DNA of 51,318 bases from CAG-390 sp045633005 (GCA_045633005.1 JAZQXT010000062.1:1-51318), one strand, 5' to 3'; positions 1 to 7,155 are shown, counted from the first letter of the stretch. Numbers and translations: made by a program. The notes: a model not told the origin generated them from the letters alone.

Positions 1-57
1 TAGAGCACATGCTTGGTAAGCATGAGGTCATCAGTTCGACTCTGATTAGCAGCTCCA
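1..57 (+). tRNA. tRNA-Thr (GGT anticodon), 3' part
   Basis: The window opens inside a tRNA gene. The anticodon stem CATGC/GCATG encloses the loop TTGGTAA, giving anticodon GGT (threonine, ACC/ACU). A T-arm follows with stem ATCAG/CTGAT around the TTCGACT loop, then the 3' acceptor strand TAGCAGC, discriminator T and an encoded CCA ending at base 57. The 5' acceptor strand and D-arm lie before the window. A hairpin starts directly at the CCA end. Confidence 0.93.
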
Positions 58-115
58 AACAAAAATTCGTTCTCTTTTGAGAACGGATTTTTGTTTGTAT
101 TATTCATTTTTCATT
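57..115 (+). repeat. Hairpin repeat, copy 1 (also likely tRNA terminator)
   Basis: A stem of 18 bp with one G-T type mismatch and a TTTT loop (57-74 paired with 79-96) directly follows the tRNA CCA end and contains a T-run, so it can act as a terminator. Bases 79-115 are identical to 885-921, making this the left copy of a direct repeat of about 59 bp that brackets the AT-rich cassette. Confidence 0.8.
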
Positions 116-116
116 A

Positions 117-202
117 TTCATCATTCATTATTCATTAAAGAACGGATTTTTGAATGAATAATGAATAATGAAGTCGCCTTCGGCTGATGAATAATGAATA
201 AT
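117..202. repeat. Foldback repeat built on ATGAATA units
   Basis: Bases 117-136 are complementary to 153-172 (19 of 20 positions), with a 16-base loop. A further ATGAATAATGAATAAT copy lies at 187-202, separated by a short GC-rich GCCTTCGGC bend. The array sits just upstream of the four-helix-bundle gene. It is composed of degenerate short units and is not a CRISPR, because there are no regular unique spacers. Confidence 0.75.
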
Positions 203-225
203 TTGATTTAAAAGGATGTGATTCA

Positions 226-582
226 ATGAAAGAAAATATCTTAATTGATAAATCAATCGCTTTTGCAGCAAGAATTGTTAAATTGCATGATTTTCTAATA
301 AAAAATAAAAGAGGATTAACAATAGCGAAGCAAGTGATTCGTAGCGGAACAAGCATAGGCGCGAACATAAATGAAGCTAATTACGGGCAAAGCATCGCGG
401 ATTTTATTTCCAAAATGCACATCGCCCTAAAAGAAACTGCTGAAACGGAGTATTGGATAAAATTGCTCCATGTAGCTGAATACATTGATGATAAAATGAG
501 CGAGTCGTTGCTTGAGGATTGCTTGGAAATAAAGCGAATTTTAATTGCTTCTATAAACACGGCAAAAGAAAACAATAAATAA
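226..582 (+). CDS. Four-helix-bundle protein (S23 / 23S rRNA intervening-sequence protein family)
   Basis: This 118-residue protein has the family hallmarks: RSGTSIGANINEA near residue 40, then SIADFISKMHIALKE and ETEYWIKLL, a pattern of amphipathic helices forming a four-helix bundle. Relatives are encoded inside rRNA intervening sequences (S23/IVP), and Avd of diversity-generating retroelements has the same fold. The biochemical role of free-standing members is unknown; an RNA-binding or chaperone role is inference. An AAAGGA ribosome site precedes ATG 226. It lies in AT-rich DNA between repeats, beside a tRNA, and differs in composition from the downstream chromosome, which suggests acquisition. 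No reverse transcriptase or variable-repeat pair was seen in the window, so a DGR is not supported. Confidence 0.88.
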   Translation: MKENILIDKSIAFAARIVKLHDFLIKNKRGLTIAKQVIRSGTSIGANINEANYGQSIADFISKMHIALKETAETEYWIKLLHVAEYIDDKMSESLLEDCLEIKRILIASINTAKENNK

Positions 583-598
583 ACTAGGCGGTGATGAT

Positions 599-817
599 AT
601 GAGTTGGTGGACAAAACAAAAAATCTTAAAAGTAATAAAGTATGTTTTATTAGCCTTTGTTTTTATTAATTGTTTTTTATTTGAAATTTGTCCGACTATA
701 TATCCTGATTGGTTAAGAGATGGTATTGGAATTACCGGTTTATTTGTAATTGCATTTTGGTTTATTTGGTGTATTGTTTATTTGATAAAAAAGAACAAAA
801 ACCAAAAGAAAAAATAA
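599..817 (+). CDS. Small two-helix membrane protein, unknown function
   Basis: This 72-residue protein has a short basic start, a hydrophobic helix at about residues 14-31, a loop with a few acidic residues, a second helix at about 44-64 and a lysine-rich tail (KKNKNQKKK). I do not recognise a family. It starts 16 bases after the four-helix-bundle gene, with GGCGGTGAT upstream of the ATG, so the two are probably co-transcribed and belong to the same AT-rich cassette. It could be a toxin-like or accessory membrane peptide, but nothing in the sequence proves that. Confidence 0.6.
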   Translation: MSWWTKQKILKVIKYVLLAFVFINCFLFEICPTIYPDWLRDGIGITGLFVIAFWFIWCIVYLIKKNKNQKKK

Positions 818-860
818 AGAAACTCCTTGGTTTTCGACCAGTTCTTTTTGGACACGAGAG

Positions 861-921
861 ACAAACAAAAATCCGTTCTCAAAAGAGAACGGATTTTTGT
901 TTGTATTATTCATTTTTCATT
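861..921 (+). repeat. Hairpin repeat, copy 2
   Basis: A perfect 20 bp stem (861-880 with 885-904) closes an AAAA loop and is followed by the same GTATTATTCATTTTTCATT tail as copy 1 at 57-115. It marks the right edge of the AT-rich cassette and can terminate transcription from the two small genes. Confidence 0.8.
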
Positions 922-941
922 GTTTTTCATTTTTACCCACC

Positions 942-981
942 AAAAAGCACTCGGCGACGTTTTGTGTCGCCGAGAGCTTTT
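942..981 (-). terminator. Terminator of the thioredoxin/methyltransferase operon
   Basis: CTCGGCGAC (50-58 of the 900s) pairs with GTCGCCGAG (966-974) around GTTTTGT. The stem is extended by AAAAGC/GCTTTT past one A-A mismatch. Read on the minus strand it ends in GCTTTTTGG, just after the methyltransferase stop. It may also work in the plus direction. Confidence 0.85.
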
Positions 982-986
982 GTCTT

Positions 987-2117
987 TTATCTTTGCGGTT
1001 TGAAAAATTGATACAAATAAGCGGGGATAGTTCCGTTATAAAGCTTTCGCACCTTGTCGGCGCGTCTGCCGTACAGCTTTTCGAAATACTCGCACGAAGT
1101 CAGCACGTATACTTGCCACGGCTCCATGGCGCGGAACGCCGTTCCCATATCGCGGTAAAGTCGCTCTGCGTCGCGCATCGACAGCATTCGCTCGCCGTAG
1201 GGCGGGTTGCATATTATCGTACCCTTGCGATCAGGTACGGGCTTGCGTATCTTGCGCATATCTCCGTGCGCAAGCTCAATGTGAGCGGAAACACCTGCTC
1301 GACGTGCGTTTTCCTTCGTCAGCGTGATGCAGTCGGGGTTGATATCACTTCCGCGCGCCATAAAGCGCGAATCGTTGATGATCGCACAGCGAGCCTCCTC
1401 GCGCGCGTTTTCCCAAAGTTCGTGTGGCAAAAAGCCAAAGGTTTCGCCCGCAAACGAGCGATCAAGTCCGGGTGCGCGGTGCGTTGCTATCATCGCGCCC
1501 TCAATGACTATCGTTCCCGAACCACAGCAGGGATCCCACAGCATAACGTCCTCGCGTACGCGCGAGGTCAGGCAGATCGCCGCGGCAAGCGTTTCGCGAA
1601 GCGGCGCGGCGTTGGCTACGGGGCGGTATCCGCGCTTGTGCAGAGCAACGCCCGATGTGTCTATCATAAGATACGCCTCGTCCTTGAAGATGAAAAATTC
1701 GATTTTCATCACCGCATCCGTTTCGGGAAGAACGCTCAAACGGTATTTCTCGCCAAGACGGGTCGCGATAGATTTTTTAAGTATCTTTTGACAATCGGGA
1801 ATTGACGTAAGCTGACTCTTTATCGAGTGTCCCGAAACGGGAAAGGCGTTGTTTACGCCGATGTAGTTCTCCCACGGCAGAGCGCGGCAGCCCTCAAAAA
1901 GCGCGTCAAAGGTCGGGGCAGGGAATGCCTCGCCGACAAGAACGTAAACACGCTCCGCTACGCGCAGATTGACGTTTGCCCTTGCGCAGTCGCAGGGCTC
2001 GCCCGAAAACAGCACTCGCCCGTCCATAGTCATTATTCTTTTGAGTCCGAGCGCGTCTATCTCCTCGCCGAGAAGCTTTTCAAGCCCAAACATACACGTT
2101 GCAACGTACGTCAGCAT
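987..2117 (-). CDS. rlmL: THUMP-domain class I SAM-dependent rRNA (guanine-N2-) methyltransferase
   Basis: This 376-residue protein has an N-terminal ferredoxin-like/THUMP RNA-binding region (about residues 1-160) and a C-terminal Rossmann methyltransferase domain. DPCCGSGT near residue 195 is the SAM-binding loop, and NPPYGERM near residue 310 is the catalytic NPPY motif typical of N2-guanine methyltransferases. Length and architecture match the single-domain Firmicute YpsC/RlmL-N family, which methylates 23S rRNA; the exact base is inferred. It is the last gene of a three-gene minus-strand operon, 11 bases after the FTR-like gene, and is followed by a strong hairpin terminator. Confidence 0.92.
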   Translation of the reverse strand: MLTYVATCMFGLEKLLGEEIDALGLKRIMTMDGRVLFSGEPCDCARANVNLRVAERVYVLVGEAFPAPTFDALFEGCRALPWENYIGVNNAFPVSGHSIKSQLTSIPDCQKILKKSIATRLGEKYRLSVLPETDAVMKIEFFIFKDEAYLMIDTSGVALHKRGYRPVANAAPLRETLAAAICLTSRVREDVMLWDPCCGSGTIVIEGAMIATHRAPGLDRSFAGETFGFLPHELWENAREEARCAIINDSRFMARGSDINPDCITLTKENARRAGVSAHIELAHGDMRKIRKPVPDRKGTIICNPPYGERMLSMRDAERLYRDMGTAFRAMEPWQVYVLTSCEYFEKLYGRRADKVRKLYNGTIPAYLYQFFKPQR

Positions 2118-2128
2118 AATACTGCTCC

Positions 2129-2326
2129 TTATTTGTTATCCTTATAGTATAGCTTGCAGTGGCAGTAGCCCTCAAAATTCGGGTCTGCTATCTGCTCTCT
2201 GAATTCCTTGCAAAGACATTTATTGTCATCCGTCATTTCAAAACGGCAAGGGCAATATCCGCCCCTTGCTTTAAGACCTTCCTTGATGAGCTTGACGATT
2301 TCCTTGTCCTCGTTAAGTCTTACCAT
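2129..2326 (-). CDS. Ferredoxin-thioredoxin reductase catalytic-chain-like protein
   Basis: This 65-residue protein has three CxC pairs: C25-P-C27, C37-L-C39 and C55-H-C57. CPC and CHC flank the redox-active disulfide and [4Fe-4S] cluster ligands in ferredoxin:thioredoxin reductase catalytic subunits. The spacing (9 then 15 residues between pairs) differs from the plant/cyanobacterial enzyme (16 then 8), and it is much shorter, so it belongs to the divergent bacterial/archaeal FTR-like group. Its ATG overlaps the stop codon of the thioredoxin gene (TAATG), implying translational coupling and a direct partnership. No variable (alpha) chain is encoded nearby. Likely role: passing electrons from ferredoxin to thioredoxin. 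Confidence 0.82.
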   Translation of the reverse strand: MVRLNEDKEIVKLIKEGLKARGGYCPCRFEMTDDNKCLCKEFREQIADPNFEGYCHCKLYYKDNK

Positions 2327-2634
2327 TACGAAAACCTCGCAATAAGTGCTTCTATCTCTTCCTTTGAAAGCACGCCCGTCGTGCGGTGTACCTCAACTCC
2401 GCCCTTGACGAAAAGAAGCGTAGGAATAAGGCTTATACGGAATTTTATCGCAAGCGCGCTCTCCTCGTCGACGTTGCATTTATATATGTCCGCCGCGCTT
2501 GACTCGGCTAATGCGTCAATGGTGGGAGCGAGCATTCTGCAAGGGCCGCACCAGGGCGCCCAAAAGTCTATTACACACAGCTTGTCGCTGTTTTCTATCT
2601 GGTCAAAAGTTGCACTCGTTATATGCTTTGCCAT
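2326..2634 (-). CDS. trxA: Thioredoxin
   Basis: This 102-residue protein covers a complete thioredoxin fold, with the active site W28-C29-G30-P31-C32 and the cis-proline loop in SLIPTLLF. It is a cytosolic disulfide reductase acting on ribonucleotide reductase, peroxidases and metabolic enzymes. A strong AAGGAGGTAAT ribosome site precedes the ATG, and it is the first gene after a consensus promoter. The next gene, overlapping by one base, is an FTR-like protein, so this thioredoxin is probably reduced by ferredoxin instead of an NADPH flavoenzyme. Confidence 0.96.
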   Translation of the reverse strand: MAKHITSATFDQIENSDKLCVIDFWAPWCGPCRMLAPTIDALAESSAADIYKCNVDEESALAIKFRISLIPTLLFVKGGVEVHRTTGVLSKEEIEALIARFS

Positions 2635-2674
2635 TTTTATTACCTCCTTTTTTGCACGTTGTGCTTACAATAAT

Positions 2675-2703
2675 ATTTTAATATATTTACCCGCGCCTGT
2701 CAA
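2675..2703 (-). promoter_or_regulatory. Sigma-A-type promoter for the thioredoxin operon
   Basis: On the minus strand TTGACA (2698-2703) lies 17 bases from TAAAAT (2675-2680), followed by the leader and ribosome site of trxA. The -35 is a perfect consensus. Confidence 0.85.
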
Positions 2704-2733
2704 TAGAAAAGGCTTGCAAATTTAAGGTTTTTC

Positions 2734-2762
2734 TTGCATTTGTCCTTCATCCGTGCTATAAT
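2734..2762 (+). promoter_or_regulatory. Sigma-A-type promoter for the aminopeptidase
   Basis: TTGCAT (2734-2739), 17-base spacer, TATAAT (2757-2762). An in-frame TTG at 2734 is part of this -35 box and so is unlikely to be the start codon; the downstream ATG at 2794 is preferred. Confidence 0.82.
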
Positions 2763-2793
2763 CTATCTTGTAAAAACCACGAAAGGATCGAAA

Positions 2794-4023
2794 ATGAAAA
2801 AAACAGTTCTTAAAAAATACGCGCGCCTTATCGCACGCAAGGGCGCAAACGTGCAAAAGGGGCAGGAGGTCATGGTCATGGCGTCCGTCGAGCAGCCCGA
2901 ATTCGTCAGAATGCTCGTTGACGAGTGCTATCGCGCGGGAGCGGCAAAGGTCATCGTTGAATGGAGCGATCAAGCGCTCACGAAGCTTCACTACCGCCAC
3001 CGTAGCCTCAAGGTCTTGTCCACGCTTGAAAAATGGGAGGTGGAGAGACTTGAACATCGCGCGCAAAAGCTACCTGTAATGATATATATAGAGTCCGACG
3101 ATCCCGACGGACTTTCGGGCGTTGACCAGAAAAAGATCGCCTCGGCACAGCAGAGCAAGTATAAGATAATCAAGCCCTTCCGCGATAGAATGGAGAATAG
3201 ATATCAGTGGTGTATCGCCGCTGTTCCCGGTGAAAAATGGGCAAAAAAGATGTTCCCCACCGAAAAGAAGAACCAAGCCGTCGAAAAGCTTTGGAACGCT
3301 ATACTTTACACCTCTCGCGCCGACGGCGACGATCCCGTTGCCGCGTGGGACGCGCACAACGCCGACCTCGCCGCAAGAAGCGAGTATCTGAACGGTCTCG
3401 GCATTGAAAAGCTTCATTATACGTCTGCAAACGGTACTGACCTTACCGTCGGTATGATGGAGTGCTCGACCTTCCTCGGGGGCGGCGAAAACGCACTCGG
3501 TTCAGGCATATATTTCAACCCCAACATTCCGACCGAGGAGGTCTTTTCCACTCCCAAACGCGGATGCGCCGACGGACTCGTCGTGGCAACGAAGCCTCTT
3601 TCTTATCGCGGCGAGCTTATCGAGGACTTTACCGTGCGTTTTGAGGGCGGTAAGGCTGTCGAGGTCACCGCAAAGAAGAACTGCGACCTCTTAAAGCAGA
3701 TGATATCAATGGACGACGGCGCGGCGTATCTCGGTGAGGTCGCACTCGTGCCGTACGATTCGCCCATTCGCAACTCGGAGCTGACCTTCTATAACACGCT
3801 CTTTGACGAAAACGCGTGCTGTCACCTCGCTCTCGGAATGGGATTCGTAAATTGCGTTAAGGATTACGAAAAGTACACCCTTGAGGAGTGCAGGGAAATG
3901 GGGGTCAACGATTCCATGATACACGTTGACTTTATGATAGGCTCAGAGGACCTTAATATCGATGCTATCTGCCGCGACGGACGCGTCGTTCCCGTGTTCA
4001 GAAACGGAAACTGGGCATTCTGA
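2794..4023 (+). CDS. M29-family metalloaminopeptidase (AmpS/PepS type)
   Basis: This 409-residue cytosolic aminopeptidase releases N-terminal amino acids from peptides using two divalent metal ions. Family-typical segments are the N-terminal QEVMVMASVEQPEFVR, the central ECSTFLGGGENALGSGI and NIPTEEVFSTPKRGCADG, and the C-terminal LGEVALVPYDSPI, HLALGMGF and HVDFMIG, which supply the metal-binding Glu, His and Asp residues in M29 peptidases. Full length for the family. I chose ATG 2794 because GAAAGGA sits 7 bases upstream and the longer frame runs into the promoter. It is monocistronic, with its own promoter and terminator. Confidence 0.93.
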   Translation: MKKTVLKKYARLIARKGANVQKGQEVMVMASVEQPEFVRMLVDECYRAGAAKVIVEWSDQALTKLHYRHRSLKVLSTLEKWEVERLEHRAQKLPVMIYIESDDPDGLSGVDQKKIASAQQSKYKIIKPFRDRMENRYQWCIAAVPGEKWAKKMFPTEKKNQAVEKLWNAILYTSRADGDDPVAAWDAHNADLAARSEYLNGLGIEKLHYTSANGTDLTVGMMECSTFLGGGENALGSGIYFNPNIPTEEVFSTPKRGCADGLVVATKPLSYRGELIEDFTVRFEGGKAVEVTAKKNCDLLKQMISMDDGAAYLGEVALVPYDSPIRNSELTFYNTLFDENACCHLALGMGFVNCVKDYEKYTLEECREMGVNDSMIHVDFMIGSEDLNIDAICRDGRVVPVFRNGNWAF

Positions 4024-4034
4024 ATTTAATAATT

Positions 4035-4067
4035 TGCCCCACGGAAGTATTCTGTGGGGCATTTTTT
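4035..4067 (+). terminator. Intrinsic terminator after the aminopeptidase
   Basis: TGCCCCACGG (4035-4044) pairs with CTGTGGGGCA (4052-4061) around AAGTATT and is followed by TTTTTT. This isolates the aminopeptidase from the operon downstream. Confidence 0.93.
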
Positions 4068-4129
4068 GTCATTTTGACTAATATCGGAAAAGTTTTTTGG
4101 AAAAATTTATATATATTTCTATAAAATCT

Positions 4130-4147
4130 TTGTTGAAATTTTAACAA
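4130..4147 (+). promoter_or_regulatory. Probable Rex (NADH/NAD+ sensor) operator
   Basis: TTGTTGAAATTTTAACAA is an 18 bp near-palindrome that matches the known clostridial Rex consensus TTGTTAANNNNTTAACAA at 13 of 14 defined positions. It overlaps the -35 box and spacer of the promoter at 4133-4161, where a bound repressor would block RNA polymerase. Rex releases DNA when NADH is high. The operon that follows encodes NADH-consuming malate/fumarate/succinate enzymes, which fits known Rex targets. A rex gene is not in this window. Confidence 0.75.
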
Positions 4148-4161
4148 TCGTGTAGTATAAT
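4133..4161 (+). promoter_or_regulatory. Sigma-A-type promoter of the fumarate/Hdr/Flx operon
   Basis: TTGAAA (4133-4138), 17-base spacer, perfect TATAAT (4156-4161). The first gene starts at 4216, leaving a leader of about 48 bases. All following genes to 17052 are in the same direction with gaps of at most 35 bases or overlaps. Confidence 0.88.
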
Positions 4162-4215
4162 GTAATAGACAAATTTTATCCTCTACTATTATAATTATTT
4201 TGTAGGAGACTCAAT

Positions 4216-4782
4216 ATGAAGTGGCTTATTGCGTCGGACGTACACGGTTCGGCATATTGGTGTAAAAAGCTCATTGAAGCGTATAAGCGCGAGGAAGCCG
4301 ACCGCCTGCTCTTGCTTGGCGACGTGCTTTATCACGGTCCGCGCAACGATCTTCCGAGGGATTACGATCCCAAGGCGGTCATAGCGATGCTCAATCCTCT
4401 TGCGTCCGAGATAGTATGCGTCAGGGGTAACTGCGAGAGCGAGGTTGACGCTATGGTGCTTGATTTCCCAGTGCTTGCTGATTACGCGCTGATATCCGAG
4501 GAGGCACTCGGCGGAAGTCTTATCTTCGCAACTCACGGTCACCTTTTCAACGCGTCAAAGCTTCCGCCGCTCAAGCGCGGCGACATCCTGATCCACGGAC
4601 ACACTCACGTTCCGTGCTTTGAGCAGAAGGACGGTGTCACCATTTTAAACCCCGGATCCGTTTCCATTCCCAAGGAGGGAAGCGTTGAAAGCTATATGGT
4701 GTTAAACGGTGCCGTTTTCACGCGTAAGTCACTCGATGGAAGTATTCTGTCAGTTCACAGCTTTATAAAAATTAAAAAATGA
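4216..4782 (+). CDS. YfcE-like metallophosphoesterase
   Basis: This 188-residue calcineurin-like phosphodiesterase has its metal-binding motifs in order: DVHG (D8, H10), GDVLYHG near residue 35, GNCES near residue 74, THGH near residue 111 and GHTHVP near residue 132. Length and motifs match YfcE/MJ0936-type phosphodiesterases, whose physiological substrate is not settled. It is the first gene after the Rex-box promoter, and malate dehydrogenase follows after 10 bases, so it is co-transcribed with the succinate pathway. No metabolic link to that pathway is obvious. Confidence 0.88.
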   Translation: MKWLIASDVHGSAYWCKKLIEAYKREEADRLLLLGDVLYHGPRNDLPRDYDPKAVIAMLNPLASEIVCVRGNCESEVDAMVLDFPVLADYALISEEALGGSLIFATHGHLFNASKLPPLKRGDILIHGHTHVPCFEQKDGVTILNPGSVSIPKEGSVESYMVLNGAVFTRKSLDGSILSVHSFIKIKK

Positions 4783-4792
4783 GGTCTGCTTA

Positions 4793-5737
4793 ATGAACAA
4801 AATTACCATTATCGGCACAGGCAACGTCGGCTCGACTATTGCGTACACTATCGCTCTTACGGGCATAGCGTCCGAGATAATTATGATCGACGTCAATCAC
4901 GAAAGAGCGCTTGGAGAAGCACTTGACATCAGGCAGGGAACGCCCTTCCTCTCGTCCTGCTCCATCTACGCGGGCAGTTATCGCGACGCGGTTGATTCAA
5001 ACATCGTTATTTTCACCTGCGGCGTAGCCAGAAAGCCGGGACAGACAAGGCTTGATCTTGCGCAGACTAACGTAAACATTCTCAAAAGCATAATTCCGCA
5101 GATAACGAAATACGCCCCCAAGGCGAAATACCTTATCGTAAGCAATCCCGTAGACATTCTGACGTACACCTTCTGCAAGCTCTCGGACCTTCCTAACAGA
5201 CGCATAATCGGCTCGGGAACTATCCTTGATACCTCCCGCCTTCGCGCAAGGCTGTCGGAATACTACTCGATAAATCAGAAAAACGTCCACGCGTACGTTA
5301 TGGGTGAGCACGGAGATTCTGCGTTCATTCCGTGGTCGCTTGCCAATATTTCAAACGTTCCGATCCACGAATGCCACAAATCCATCGCAATCGGCGGCGA
5401 GCTCGTCCCCGAGCCGAATTATGCCGAGATCGAGGACTACGTAAGAAAATCGGGCGCAAGAGTTATCGAGCGCAAGGGCGCGACGTTTTTTGCAGTTTCC
5501 GCCTCGGTCGTGCATCTGTGCAGATGCTTGCTTGGCGGAACGGATACCATAACCACGGTATCGACCATGATGAACGGAGAGTACGGCATCGAGGACGTTT
5601 GCCTCAGCGTGCTGAACGTCATCGGTACTGCGGGCGCACATTCAAAAATGTTAGCACCGCTCAACGACGAGGAGATAGCAAAGCTCCGCAACAGTGCCGC
5701 AGTTCTCAAAGAGACTATAGCGGCGCTTGAAATATAA
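4793..5737 (+). CDS. mdh: Malate dehydrogenase (LDH-like fold, Arg at specificity site)
   Basis: This 314-residue NAD-dependent 2-hydroxyacid dehydrogenase has Rossmann motif GTGNVGST (8-15), catalytic His in GEHGDSAFIPWS and substrate-binding Arg in LDTSRLR. Overall wording (GSGTILDTSRLR, GEHGDS) is that of L-lactate dehydrogenases. However, the specificity loop reads GVARKPGQTR, placing Arg80 where lactate dehydrogenases have Gln102; Arg at this position selects the extra carboxylate of oxaloacetate. With fumarase directly downstream, malate dehydrogenase is the better call: oxaloacetate + NADH to malate. An enzyme assay would settle it. It is the second gene of the operon, 20 bases before fumC. 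Confidence 0.85.
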   Translation: MNKITIIGTGNVGSTIAYTIALTGIASEIIMIDVNHERALGEALDIRQGTPFLSSCSIYAGSYRDAVDSNIVIFTCGVARKPGQTRLDLAQTNVNILKSIIPQITKYAPKAKYLIVSNPVDILTYTFCKLSDLPNRRIIGSGTILDTSRLRARLSEYYSINQKNVHAYVMGEHGDSAFIPWSLANISNVPIHECHKSIAIGGELVPEPNYAEIEDYVRKSGARVIERKGATFFAVSASVVHLCRCLLGGTDTITTVSTMMNGEYGIEDVCLSVLNVIGTAGAHSKMLAPLNDEEIAKLRNSAAVLKETIAALEI

Positions 5738-5757
5738 AAAACTTTTGGAGGTCAAAT

Positions 5758-7134
5758 ATGGAATACCGCATTGAACACGACTCTATGGGTGAGATGAAAG
5801 TCCCCGCCGACAGACTTTGGGCGGCGCAGACACAGCGTAGCCGCGAAAACTTCAAGATAGGAGTGGGCATTGAAACTATGCCCGCAGAGATAGTTCACGC
5901 CTTCGGCATTCTTAAAAAAGCCGCCGCACAGGCTAACAACGCTCTGAAGCCCGAAAAAATGACCGACGAAAAGCTCGCCGTCATCGAAAAGGCGTGCGAC
6001 GAGGTTATTTCGGGTGAGCTTCTCTCACATTTCCCCCTCGTAGTATGGCAGACGGGTTCGGGAACGCAGTCCAATATGAACTCCAACGAGGTCATTGCCA
6101 ACCGCGGCAATCAGCTTGCGGGCAAGAAGCTGCTTCACCCCAATGACGATATAAATATGAGCCAGTCCTCAAACGATACCTTCCCCACGGCAATGCACAT
6201 TTCCGCCGTTATTGCTATCGAGGATAAGCTCATTCCCGCCGCAGAGACGCTTATCGCTACCTTCAAAAGACTTGAAGCTGAAAACGAGGGCGTGGTAAAG
6301 AGCGGACGTACTCACCTTCAGGATGCGACCCCCATCACCTTCCCGCAGGAGATTTCGGGATGGAGAAGCAGCCTTGAGCGTGATATCGAACTTTTGAAGC
6401 TTTCCCTTAAGCCCCTTAAGGAGCTTGCCCTCGGCGGAACTGCCGTAGGAACGGGACTCAACGCACCCAAGGGCTTCGCAGAGCTTGTAGCAAGCAAGGT
6501 CTCCGCCCTCACGGGTAAGGATTTCGTTACCGCGGGAAACAAGTTCCACGCGCTTACCTCCAAGGACGAGATAGTTTTTGCTCACGGCGCGATAAAGGCA
6601 CTTGCCTGCGACCTTATGAAGATAGCAAACGACGTAAGATGGCTCGCATCGGGTCCCCGCGACGGACTTGGCGAGATATTCATTCCCGAAAACGAGCCCG
6701 GCTCGTCCATTATGCCCGGTAAGGTCAACCCCACGCAGTGCGAGGCACTTACTATGGTAGCGGTTCAGGTAATGGGCAACGACGTTGCCGTCGGTATGGC
6801 GGCTTCTCAGGGCAACTTCGAGCTTAACGTGTTCATGCCCGTATGTGCTTATAACTTCCTGCAATCTGCGCGTCTGCTTGCCGAGGCTATCGTTTCCTTC
6901 AACGACAACTGCGCTTCGGGTATCAAGGCAAACCGCGAAAAGATGCACCACAACCTGCATAATTCTCTTATGCTCGTTACCGCGCTTAACCCCTACATCG
7001 GCTACGAAAACGCCGCAAAGACCGTAAAGAAGGCATTTAAGGATAATATCTCTATCCGTCAGGCTTGCGTAGAGCTTGGATTTTTGACGGAAGAAAAGTT
7101 TGACGAGGTATTCCATCCCGAGCAGATGGTATAA
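5758..7134 (+). CDS. fumC: Class II fumarate hydratase
   Basis: This 458-residue enzyme of the fumarase/aspartase superfamily catalyses the reversible dehydration of malate to fumarate without an iron-sulfur cluster. The signature GSSIMPGKVNPTQCEA near residue 315 has Gly-Lys and TQCE, typical of fumarase rather than aspartase (which has PAKVNPVIPE). GSGTQSNMNSNEV near residue 100 and SGRTHLQDATPI near residue 182 are the other two conserved active-site regions. Full family length, with a GGAGG ribosome site before ATG 5758. Its place between mdh and hdrB points to fumarate supply for FrdAB. Confidence 0.97.
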   Translation: MEYRIEHDSMGEMKVPADRLWAAQTQRSRENFKIGVGIETMPAEIVHAFGILKKAAAQANNALKPEKMTDEKLAVIEKACDEVISGELLSHFPLVVWQTGSGTQSNMNSNEVIANRGNQLAGKKLLHPNDDINMSQSSNDTFPTAMHISAVIAIEDKLIPAAETLIATFKRLEAENEGVVKSGRTHLQDATPITFPQEISGWRSSLERDIELLKLSLKPLKELALGGTAVGTGLNAPKGFAELVASKVSALTGKDFVTAGNKFHALTSKDEIVFAHGAIKALACDLMKIANDVRWLASGPRDGLGEIFIPENEPGSSIMPGKVNPTQCEALTMVAVQVMGNDVAVGMAASQGNFELNVFMPVCAYNFLQSARLLAEAIVSFNDNCASGIKANREKMHHNLHNSLMLVTALNPYIGYENAAKTVKKAFKDNISIRQACVELGFLTEEKFDEVFHPEQMV

Positions 7135-7155
7135 ATTTTAAGGAGGAATTCTCAA

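Noticed and set aside
117..202. CRISPR-like array suggested by repeated ATGAATA units.
   Set aside because: Units are only 7-16 bases, degenerate, partly inverted and without unique spacers of constant length; no cas genes are present.
226..582. Diversity-generating retroelement accessory gene (avd).
   Set aside because: The protein has the same general fold, but no reverse transcriptase, template repeat or variable repeat was seen nearby; the S23/IVP-type label fits better.
897..1805. Plus-strand open frame opposite the rRNA methyltransferase.
   Set aside because: The minus-strand gene has THUMP, SAM-binding and NPPY motifs; the plus frame has none and begins within the hairpin repeat.
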